Assembly (NCBI RefSeq): GCF_022803015.1
Contig: NZ_JAFKON010000003.1
Coordinates: forward strand, 186,001 to 250,000
DNA: 64,000 bases
Source of the DNA: Arthrobacter humicola
GTDB taxonomy: Bacteria > Actinomycetota > Actinomycetes > Actinomycetales > Micrococcaceae
Direction of reading: 5' to 3'
The position numbers and the translations under genes were made by a program. The notes under the pieces are model-generated. The model did no database searches and was not told the origin of the DNA. It saw only the letters and a program-made list of their open reading frames with translations. Of this stretch, positions 35,369 through 42,543 are shown piece by piece; the first letter of the stretch is position 1, and each line of letters starts with the position of its first letter.

Positions 35369-37309
35369 TCAGCCGGAGGCCTGGCCGGCCTTTTGGCTGA
35401 TCCGGACGACGACGAACTCGGCCGGCTTTACTGGCGCGAATCCCACCTCGACATTGACAATGCCCAGATCGATATCTGCCTGCGTTGTCGTATCGCTGTC
35501 GCACTTGACATAGAACGCTTCCGACGTCGAGGAGCCCTGGAAGGCTCCCCGCCGGAAGAGTGTTGTCATGAAGGAGCCGATGTTCAGCCGCAGCTGGGAC
35601 CACAGAGGCTCGTCGTTGGGCTCGAAAACCGCCCACTGGATTCCGTTGTAGATGCTGACGCGCAGCATCATTGCCGTCCGGCGGATCGGGATGTATTTCC
35701 ACTCCACGTCCGACGGTCCAGCGATCGTACGCGCACCGAAGACGACAACGCCGGTGGCCGGGAAACGGCGCAGGGCGCAGACGCCTTTCGCATTCAAATT
35801 GCCGTGTTCGACGTCGCTGAGGTCCGTGCCAAGACCGACGACTCCGTTGACCGTGGCCTCGGTTCCAGCAGGAGCCTTCCAGACTCCCCGGGACGCGTCG
35901 ATGCGTGCGTAGAGACCCGCCACATGGCCCGACGGCGGCAGCATCACCGGTTCCCGTGACCGCCCGGTCGGGTCCGGCGCCTTGAGCCAGGGGTAATACA
36001 GTGCGCCGTAGGAGCTGGCGGTCAACCTGCCCCGGTACTTCACGGCCTCATCGGCAGAGCGAGTGTCGCGGGGCGTTTCCCCGATGAAGAAGATGTCCTT
36101 CAACGGGCGGTTGGCACAGTAAGCCGTGCCGAGATCCATCACGTCAGCCGAAGTCTCGCCGGGCACGGCCAGCAGGCTCACATCCGTCACCGCGTCCAGT
36201 TTCCGGAAGGCTTCGTCAAAGGTTCCCGGTGTCACCGGATCGCCGCCGTTTTCCCCTGCCGTGACCGCGAGGACGACACCGCCCAGCTCTGCGTCCCCGA
36301 CCTGCACGGACTGGGCGTTGGCAGGGCGTTGGACCGCGGAGCCGTCCTCGGCAACGGCGTCGTCGGCGAGGAGCTTAAGCAAACCCGTCCCATCCTGCTC
36401 CAGGGCCTTGCCGATCCGCACCGACGATGCTGCCCTGGATGAGCCCGAATGCAGGACCAGCCGTTCCGGTCCTCCGGCAGGCCCTGCCGTCTCTACCGCG
36501 CAGGTGAAATTCTCAAAGGCTTCCTTGTTGGAGGCCCTATTGTTCTTCAGTGCCCGCACCGCTTCCTGGATCGCGCCTGCGACCCCCGCAAGATCCGCCG
36601 CCCCGGCCGGAGCGGGCAGCACCACGTCGTGGAAGCCATCGCCGTCGAGATTGATCCGGAAACCCCGCTTATCACCGAGCGGGACCGCGGCGCCGGCTCC
36701 ACCGCGGTATACACCCTTTTGTACCTTGTTGGGAGCAAGCATCCGGGCGGTGATGAGGCTGGACTCATGCTCCAGGACGGCCTCCACGAACCGGTCCGAG
36801 GACTCATCACAGCTGAGGTCGTCGAAGTCCTCCAACGTTGGACTGCCGGCGAAGTCCGGAGCAATGACCTCGGCATCGGGCTGTCGGCGCACGCTTATCC
36901 TGAACCTGTTACCCGGATCCGTGGAGGCATCCTCGATCTGCAGGACGAGGTGGTTTCCCCAGGCCCCCGCATCCTTCGCGGAAAAAGTGATCCCTGGAGC
37001 CGGCTGAGCGGCCCGGTTAGCCACCGTCACGTCCGCCACCACCGCATCGCTGAGGACGACGCGCACGATGTAGCACTGGCGACCACCGTTGTTGAAGTAC
37101 GCGAAGACGCTCTGAGCAAGGTAGCTGTCCGGAACGAAGCCTCCGTACAGACGCTGGAACGCCGGCCAGCTGGTTACCCGGGTGGCTTCCGCCGATCCCT
37201 TCTCAGCCAGGCCGACGAACGCCGCCGTGGAGGTTCCCGCTATCTCCAGGGGCCGCGCACCGCTGGAGACTTCGTCAATGTACACGCCCGGATACGTCAA
37301 ATTCGGCAC
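35369..37309 (-). CDS. eCIS contractile sheath protein (646 aa)
   Basis: The protein begins PNLTYPGVYIDEVSSGARPL and continues TSTAAFVGLAEKGSA, the classic N-terminus of contractile tail sheath proteins. The C-terminal domain has FPATGVVVFGARTI, WKYIPIRRTAMMLRVSIYNG and FEPNDEPLWSQLRLNIGSFM, also classic. A 300-residue insertion domain lies in the middle. The start is GTG at 37309 with a GGAG site 7 nt upstream. This is the contractile engine of the particle. Confidence 0.95.
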   Translation of the reverse strand: MPNLTYPGVYIDEVSSGARPLEIAGTSTAAFVGLAEKGSAEATRVTSWPAFQRLYGGFVPDSYLAQSVFAYFNNGGRQCYIVRVVLSDAVVADVTVANRAAQPAPGITFSAKDAGAWGNHLVLQIEDASTDPGNRFRISVRRQPDAEVIAPDFAGSPTLEDFDDLSCDESSDRFVEAVLEHESSLITARMLAPNKVQKGVYRGGAGAAVPLGDKRGFRINLDGDGFHDVVLPAPAGAADLAGVAGAIQEAVRALKNNRASNKEAFENFTCAVETAGPAGGPERLVLHSGSSRAASSVRIGKALEQDGTGLLKLLADDAVAEDGSAVQRPANAQSVQVGDAELGGVVLAVTAGENGGDPVTPGTFDEAFRKLDAVTDVSLLAVPGETSADVMDLGTAYCANRPLKDIFFIGETPRDTRSADEAVKYRGRLTASSYGALYYPWLKAPDPTGRSREPVMLPPSGHVAGLYARIDASRGVWKAPAGTEATVNGVVGLGTDLSDVEHGNLNAKGVCALRRFPATGVVVFGARTIAGPSDVEWKYIPIRRTAMMLRVSIYNGIQWAVFEPNDEPLWSQLRLNIGSFMTTLFRRGAFQGSSTSEAFYVKCDSDTTTQADIDLGIVNVEVGFAPVKPAEFVVVRISQKAGQASG

Positions 37310-37368
37310 GTTGTTTCTCCCGCCGTAGTCCGAACAGATCCGGTCGCGCGCCCGAACGGGACAGCCGC

Positions 37369-37653
37369 TCAGGCTTGAGTCGTTTCCTTGTCTGTCTTCG
37401 CTTCTTCTTCTTTTTTCGGTGCGGCCTTCGCCGCGGCTGCAGGCTTCGAATCCCGGCCGCCCGCAGCGCGGGCACCGGCTACCACCTCGATAATTCCTCG
37501 AGACACCAGCGAATCAACCGCCTGATTGTCCTGAACTTCGACTTCCGCGAATTCCTGCGATACCTGGCCGGGAGCCAGCCGAAGGGATGTGCCACCGGTC
37601 AGCGGCACCCACAGCGGCCCGGCCGACTGCAGACTCCTGATTCGGATGGACAT
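37369..37653 (-). CDS. Small first gene of the eCIS operon (94 aa)
   Basis: The ~60-residue N-terminal part (SIRIRSLQSAGPLWVPLTGG, LRLAPGQVSQEFAEVEVQDN, LVSRGIIEVV) is followed by a charged Ala/Lys/Glu tail. I chose the ATG at 37653 because AAGGAG lies 7 nt upstream and because it is the first start after the predicted promoter; the longer frame from 37689 would begin inside the -10 element. It is likely a small structural or capping factor; family not known to me. It heads the long eCIS operon. Confidence 0.75.
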   Translation of the reverse strand: MSIRIRSLQSAGPLWVPLTGGTSLRLAPGQVSQEFAEVEVQDNQAVDSLVSRGIIEVVAGARAAGGRDSKPAAAAKAAPKKEEEAKTDKETTQA

Positions 37654-37684
37654 ATGCAGCTCCTTTTTCCAGCAGACATCAACA

Positions 37685-37716
37685 ATCATCAGACCCCGTC
37701 GTTACGGCAGCGTTAC
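37685..37716 (-). promoter_or_regulatory. Predicted SARP-type promoter of the eCIS operon (site c)
   Basis: On the minus strand: GTAACG (37711-37716), 5 nt, GTAACG (37700-37705), 9 nt, GATGAT (37685-37690). The start codon of the first eCIS gene is only about 32 nt further, giving a short leader. The divergent site d is 158 bp away, so one regulator could switch on the particle and its toxin together. Confidence 0.75.
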
Positions 37717-37873
37717 AACGGCGAGGACAGCCGGGACTTCCTCGTGGGGCCGGCGGAGGACTGTGAAGGCCACCCATGTATGCCGTTCCTCGCCACCAAG
37801 TAATCAGCCCGACCGAGGACAGGCAGAAACAGCCAACACTTACGACTGCCCCACGAATCAAAGGTGCAGGGCC

Positions 37874-37905
37874 GTAACGCCCAAGTAACGCCGCCACCGC
37901 AGAAT
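37874..37905 (+). promoter_or_regulatory. Predicted SARP-type promoter of the DUF4157 toxin gene (site d)
   Basis: On the plus strand: GTAACG (37874-37879), 5 nt, GTAACG (37885-37890), 9 nt, CAGAAT (37900-37905). The CCCAA spacer between repeats equals that of site a. The position rules out a start codon at 37864 and favours 37927 or later for the toxin gene. Confidence 0.75.
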
Positions 37906-37926
37906 GTGAACGTTGACAGACCCGTC

Positions 37927-40900
37927 ATGCCCGGCAGGAAGAGCGCCGATGACAGCACACCCGGCGCCAGCAGAAATCGAACACAACCACTGAGAATGTC
38001 TCCCCGTACCCTCCGGAGGCTCTCTCGCAAGAACCAAAGGCAGGTTGTCCACGTGGATAACATGGCTTTCGCGAAGTCCCCGACTCATCGTCTTGCAAAT
38101 CAGCTGGAACCGGCGGATGGGCGCGGCACCGCAGCCTCAAAACGTGGGCCCACCCCAGAAGCCTCCTATGGCGATCTGGATCGTATGGGGAGGCTGGTCG
38201 GCAACCGGGGCATGCAGCAACTCGTGATTGGCGGAGCGCATCTGCTCATGGATGAGGGATCAGTGCTTCCACCGCTCACCCGCGCTGAGGTAGAAGCCCA
38301 GTTCGGTGTCAGCCTCGCGCGCGTCCGTACCCATCGAGGCACCGCGGCCACGAAGGCGGCCAGCGCAGTCAACGCCCAGGCGTTTACGGTCGGTGAAGAC
38401 ATCGTGCTCGGCGGAACGGCGCCCGCCGACACAAGCTCTGGCGGTCGCGCGCTGCTAGTTCACGAAGTCGTACATTCGATCCAGCAAGGCCCTCAGTTAG
38501 CAGTGCCTGCCGTCTCGACCATGACTCATGCGTCGGACACAGTCGAGCGCGAGGCCGCCGGCATCCTTCCACCCACAATCGATCACATCCCCCGAATCGC
38601 CCGTCAACCTGTCGATGCGGGCGTGCCAGACGAAGACCAAATGGGAATGCTAGGCGCCGGAACCGACGGCCTTATACCTGACGCCGGAGTTCCCCTTGGA
38701 GACCTCGGTGAACTGGCACTGAAGGCACTCTTCAAGCGTCCGGACCTGATGCGTGGAGCATTCGACAGCAGCATTGAGAACTCCGGATTGGAAGCTACAA
38801 AAACGTTGCTTGACGACTTCCGGGCGGAAACTGAGAAGCTCAAGGGCGACCGTTCAAGTATGTATGGAGTCACGCCCGAGCAATCGGTGATCGATACCAA
38901 GATCGAACTCCGTGAATGGGCGATCAAGGTTTGGGAAGATCTGTTGACCGATCTCGAACAATTCATGGACGCCTTCGAAGCGTGGGGCCTATTGCTTGCC
39001 AGCCGGCTCCTGAGCCTGAGTGAAGCCCGGGTGGTCCAAGAACAGCGGCTCTACGGCCTGCGGAAAGACACCAAAATAGAGTCCCACTACTCGATGGCGG
39101 AAAAGGGGGCCGTATACAGTTTCCGCACTACCTACTCTTTATCGGACAACGAGAAATCCCGGGGGCTGTCAATAGCAGCCAGTGCACTCGCCGAAAAGGC
39201 GCGGGTTATCCGGACCGCTACAGATGCGGTCAACGACACAATGGGCATGGTCCCCAGCTCCGAGGCCCCGCTAGGAGAGGGCTTCGGATCCAGCATGAGC
39301 TATGGAATTCAGGATCCTCTGGCCCACGCCGCGGCCGAGCAGGTCCTGTCCCAAGCCCGGAAAGACTACGATGTACTCCGCTACGAAAAGGAGGCAGAAT
39401 TCCCTATCCTGGCAGCGTTCACGCCCATCGATCGCACAGGCGGTACGAGCGCGATAGATACGACCGTGAACAGGCTACGAACTGTTGCCTCTGGCGGGAC
39501 GAAAGCCGCTGAAGCGCTGGTTCCGGAAGTGGAGATACCACTGGAAAACATCCGCCGAGTGCGCGAAGGAATCGCCGACAACGACATTCGGATATGGGAG
39601 ATGCGCGACATAGTGGAGCTGACCAAGGACCAGCTCCACATACCAGCCGGTTCCTCTCGTGCGATCGCCATCGACGAACGGGTAAACAACGCCCGTACCT
39701 CCCATATTGCTCGCGACGTTTTGATTGCCGTCGTGGCGCTTGCGCTCGGTCTAGCTTCTGCACCTATTACGGGCGGGGCAAGCCTCACCTTCAGCGCCGC
39801 CGTGGTAGCCGGAAGTGCGGCGGCCGGCGCGGCCGGCCTGAGTGCCTACTTGGCCCTCGAACACCTTCAGGAGTTCCAACTCGAGCGAGCGAAGGCGGGA
39901 ACAGATTTCGACAAGGCTCGAGCGCTTAGCCAGGAAGACCCTTCGCTGTTCTGGCTGGCGCTGGACATAGTGGGCGCGATATCTGACATCGGTCCCGCCG
40001 TCGCCGCTTTCAAAGAACTCGCAGTCTTCGCACGTGCCGCAGTCCGAGCAAGGCGCACGGCAACAACCGCTCAGCAAATCGCGCGTGTAGAAAGCGCAGA
40101 GCTTGCTCGTCTTCGGGACGCAGCGCAACATCGTCTCGCCACGGCAGGAACCGGGGAAAGCGTGATGCGGTCGGCAGAACGGTCAGCTGTCCGCGAGCAG
40201 GCTGAGCTTAAAGGCGTTTACTCCAAGTGGGAAACGGAGCTGAACTCGGAGGCCAGGGCCATTTTGAAAGATGACAAACTGGCCGCGATCTTCCGTGACA
40301 TGGACCCAGAGGTTCGTACCCTGCTGTCCCCAATGACCGTCACCAAAAGGCAGGTCGACCGCTTGCGTAGGCTGCTCGATAGGATCCCGCCACGTCACCG
40401 CTACGGGCTGAAAGAGTTCTTTTACCACCACCGCGACAAGCTCGACGATGCGATAGGCGACCTCGAGCACTTGTTCAGCCACGACATCGGAAAGGACGTC
40501 GACGCTGCAGTGGCGGCGCTGGAGGAGGGTCTTCTGCCGAGCGGGGAATTACGCTCCGTTGGACGGACCGGCCTTGCGGGCGACGTCCCGGACCTCGCGC
40601 CGGATATTGCGAAGGGACACCTTCCTCGGGAAGCCGGGCAGCTAGTTCCGATCGACCTGCTGAGAAGGACACGGCGCGTTTTGGGCAAGAAGATATCTGA
40701 CGCGCCCGAATCCGTTAAGAACGCCTGGGAGGCGGCACAACTGAAGGTGCGGGCCAACCAGGGACCACTAAGCGCAACGAACTACCCGACCCTTTATAAG
40801 GCGGCGCAGAAGGAATTCTGGGCCAATGTCCGCGAATCCACCGCCGCGAACAAGTGGTTTGAGGATAACGGATTCGACTTCGGGCGAACCGCTTCCGGGG

Positions 40901-41097
40901 CACCAGCGGTGGCGTTGCAGTATTCGGGCAGACGCGGACGAAAAGAGTTCGCCATAGAACTCGACCATATCCTGCCTAAGGCCAGCGGCAGCAACTGGGG
41001 CCGGGCCCTTGATGCCGACAACCTCCAGTTCCTGACGGGATGGGACAACTGGCTTCTCGACCAGATTGAGAAGTTATCTCCCGATCTGAAAAGGTAG
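37927..41097 (+). CDS. DUF4157 eCIS cargo toxin with C-terminal HNH-like nuclease (about 1056 aa)
   Basis: A basic disordered N-terminus leads to LVGNRGMQQLV (about residue 95-105) and the DUF4157 'eCIS core' domain, with FGVSLARVRTHRG and the metallopeptidase-like HEVVHSIQQ at about residue 179. A long helical middle follows, with a hydrophobic stretch at about 598-642 (VLIAVVALALGLASAPIT and a following Ala/Gly-rich part) that could cross a target membrane. The C-terminus carries AIELDHILPKASG and LDADNLQFL (about 1010-1035), an HNH/GH-E-like nuclease pattern. DUF4157 is the established marker of eCIS-loaded effectors. The start is uncertain: ATG 37927 fits the promoter but lacks a good RBS; 37996 and 38061 are alternatives. 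No immunity gene is obvious next to it. Confidence 0.85.
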   Translation: MPGRKSADDSTPGASRNRTQPLRMSPRTLRRLSRKNQRQVVHVDNMAFAKSPTHRLANQLEPADGRGTAASKRGPTPEASYGDLDRMGRLVGNRGMQQLVIGGAHLLMDEGSVLPPLTRAEVEAQFGVSLARVRTHRGTAATKAASAVNAQAFTVGEDIVLGGTAPADTSSGGRALLVHEVVHSIQQGPQLAVPAVSTMTHASDTVEREAAGILPPTIDHIPRIARQPVDAGVPDEDQMGMLGAGTDGLIPDAGVPLGDLGELALKALFKRPDLMRGAFDSSIENSGLEATKTLLDDFRAETEKLKGDRSSMYGVTPEQSVIDTKIELREWAIKVWEDLLTDLEQFMDAFEAWGLLLASRLLSLSEARVVQEQRLYGLRKDTKIESHYSMAEKGAVYSFRTTYSLSDNEKSRGLSIAASALAEKARVIRTATDAVNDTMGMVPSSEAPLGEGFGSSMSYGIQDPLAHAAAEQVLSQARKDYDVLRYEKEAEFPILAAFTPIDRTGGTSAIDTTVNRLRTVASGGTKAAEALVPEVEIPLENIRRVREGIADNDIRIWEMRDIVELTKDQLHIPAGSSRAIAIDERVNNARTSHIARDVLIAVVALALGLASAPITGGASLTFSAAVVAGSAAAGAAGLSAYLALEHLQEFQLERAKAGTDFDKARALSQEDPSLFWLALDIVGAISDIGPAVAAFKELAVFARAAVRARRTATTAQQIARVESAELARLRDAAQHRLATAGTGESVMRSAERSAVREQAELKGVYSKWETELNSEARAILKDDKLAAIFRDMDPEVRTLLSPMTVTKRQVDRLRRLLDRIPPRHRYGLKEFFYHHRDKLDDAIGDLEHLFSHDIGKDVDAAVAALEEGLLPSGELRSVGRTGLAGDVPDLAPDIAKGHLPREAGQLVPIDLLRRTRRVLGKKISDAPESVKNAWEAAQLKVRANQGPLSATNYPTLYKAAQKEFWANVRESTAANKWFEDNGFDFGRTASGAPAVALQYSGRRGRKEFAIELDHILPKASGSNWGRALDADNLQFLTGWDNWLLDQIEKLSPDLKR

Positions 41098-41227
41098 ACC
41101 GCGTCACCCATACAGCTGGCGCTGCGGCGGCGCAAGGTCGGTCAGAGACGGCGCAGGCCTTGCGTCGGCCGACGTCCGGTCATGGTCCAACCTCACGACA
41201 CTATTGGGCGGGTGCAGTAGGCAATTG

Positions 41228-42376
41228 TCACTGCAATTCCGGCTGTCCGACCGCTCGCTCGAGGTAGTCGCTATTCTGCTGGATCCAAAGTCCCATACTT
41301 CCGGGAACCAATTCGAACGGCTCCCCGGGCTTTTTCATCGACATTTTCCTTTCCCAGCTCGCCGGAGAGTGGCCATGATAAGCCTGTGAAAGAATCCCGG
41401 GCGAGTAGCTAATGTTGTATCCTGCCTTCTTCGCTGCCTGTGCAATTAAGAACAGCGCCGCACCTATGTAGTTAATCGCCACTCCGGGCTTGCGCCCAAA
41501 GACATGAAGATCCCATACGCCCGCCTCAGGGTTTCCGTAGAAGAGCTTTCCCACAGCTCCTGCCCAAAGTTCCGGATCTTCATGCATCTTGCCAGCGCCA
41601 TGTGACGACACAGACCATCCTTGTGGATTTTCGAGCGCTTCCCACGCTATGACCCCGGCGATTGCGGTTCTGCTCACTCCCCACCGGCTTTCAGCCGCGA
41701 CGATCTCAGTTCTGTGGTGAACCAACCAGTACGCAACAGCCTCGCGCGGCTCACGACTGGGCGGTTCTGGCCCACTCAACTCGAAAGACGGGTAGGCAAA
41801 TTCGGGATCAGGTGGCATTACCTTACTTTTCATCCAGTGCTTGGCTGGGCTTTCCCGCCAGGCCTCGGGCGCCATCACAATCGCCGGCAAGCGGTAACCG
41901 ATGATCGTTTCTGGTTCAAAGTCCACCGCCCTGCCTACAGGGAACATGTACTCCTGTCCAGGAAAAATGTTGTCGGGCGTCGCCAGAGGTCTTCCCTCAA
42001 GATCGGTCACAAGACCCAAATACGCTCCATAGGCCACCTCTTGACCGTATTGTTGGCCATAACCTTGTTCGAGCAAGGAGGCCGAAACCCAGGTGCCCAC
42101 CTTCGCCTTGTACTTGGCATAGATAACGTCACCTTTGGTCACTAGACCCTCGAAAATTCCGGGATTTGCGTATTGTCTGCCCGCGAGGGTCCGGCGCTGT
42201 CCGCTCTGCAGAGCCCGGGTCGCTGTAACTACTCCCTGCATCGCGGTGTTTCCAACCCAGCGCCGCCACTCAACCATCGCAGCAACGGTGACCGGAGGGT
42301 GTGGCCCGGCCGGGGGGCGAGCGCGGCTTGAGGCGCCCCGTTTGCGAACGGGGGACGAGAAAACTGGTTCACTCAT
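41228..42376 (-). CDS. Putative eCIS cargo with muramidase-like C-terminal domain (382 aa)
   Basis: The N-terminus is disordered and Pro/Arg-rich, then WRRWVGNTAMQGVVTATRAL, which resembles the VGNRGMQQLV segment in front of DUF4157 in the neighbouring toxin and may be a shared loading signal (inference). After a domain with AKVGTWVSASLLEQGYGQQY, the C-terminal part reads VAAESRWGVSRTAIAGVIAW-EALENPQG and SSHGAGKMH, a transglycosylase/lysozyme-like helical pattern with a candidate catalytic Glu. I am not sure of the exact family. The ATG at 42376 has GGAGGGG 5 nt upstream and overlaps the end of a 36-residue ORF. It converges with the DUF4157 gene. Confidence 0.65.
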   Translation of the reverse strand: MSEPVFSSPVRKRGASSRARPPAGPHPPVTVAAMVEWRRWVGNTAMQGVVTATRALQSGQRRTLAGRQYANPGIFEGLVTKGDVIYAKYKAKVGTWVSASLLEQGYGQQYGQEVAYGAYLGLVTDLEGRPLATPDNIFPGQEYMFPVGRAVDFEPETIIGYRLPAIVMAPEAWRESPAKHWMKSKVMPPDPEFAYPSFELSGPEPPSREPREAVAYWLVHHRTEIVAAESRWGVSRTAIAGVIAWEALENPQGWSVSSHGAGKMHEDPELWAGAVGKLFYGNPEAGVWDLHVFGRKPGVAINYIGAALFLIAQAAKKAGYNISYSPGILSQAYHGHSPASWERKMSMKKPGEPFELVPGSMGLWIQQNSDYLERAVGQPELQ

Positions 42377-42479
42377 GGATCCCCTCCGGATAGACGCCGC
42401 AACAGGCCGCCAAAGGCGGCCGTTCTGCGGACTTGAGGGGATCCAGCAGGTTGGAGAGTCGTCGGGCGATCGTAGACAT
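42369..42479 (-). CDS. Short peptide gene, paralogue of 47490-47669 (36 aa)
   Basis: MSTIARRLSNLLDPL followed by KSAERP matches the start of the peptide at 47669 (MPTITQLLSDLLDTL, ESAVRP). The ~50 bp upstream (AGAGAACGGAACGTGCT) is also conserved between the two. The stop overlaps the ATG region of the muramidase-like gene by 8 bp, implying coupling. It could be an adaptor or simply a leader; the conservation of start, frame and helix pattern in both copies favours real translation. Confidence 0.5.
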   Translation of the reverse strand: MSTIARRLSNLLDPLKSAERPPLAACCGVYPEGIHE

Positions 42480-42543
42480 AGCACGTTCCGTTCTCTGTGG
42501 GCTATGCATCCGCTTAGTCCGACGCGACGATGCGTCGGCGGCA

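Noticed and set aside
37864..37926. GTG 37864 as toxin start
   Set aside because: It lies upstream of the GTAACG repeats and the -10-like hexamer of site d, so it would not be in the transcript from that promoter.
41163..41174. 12-bp perfect palindrome between convergent genes as a terminator
   Set aside because: The hairpin is short, has no loop and no T-run on either strand, so I could not support a terminator call.
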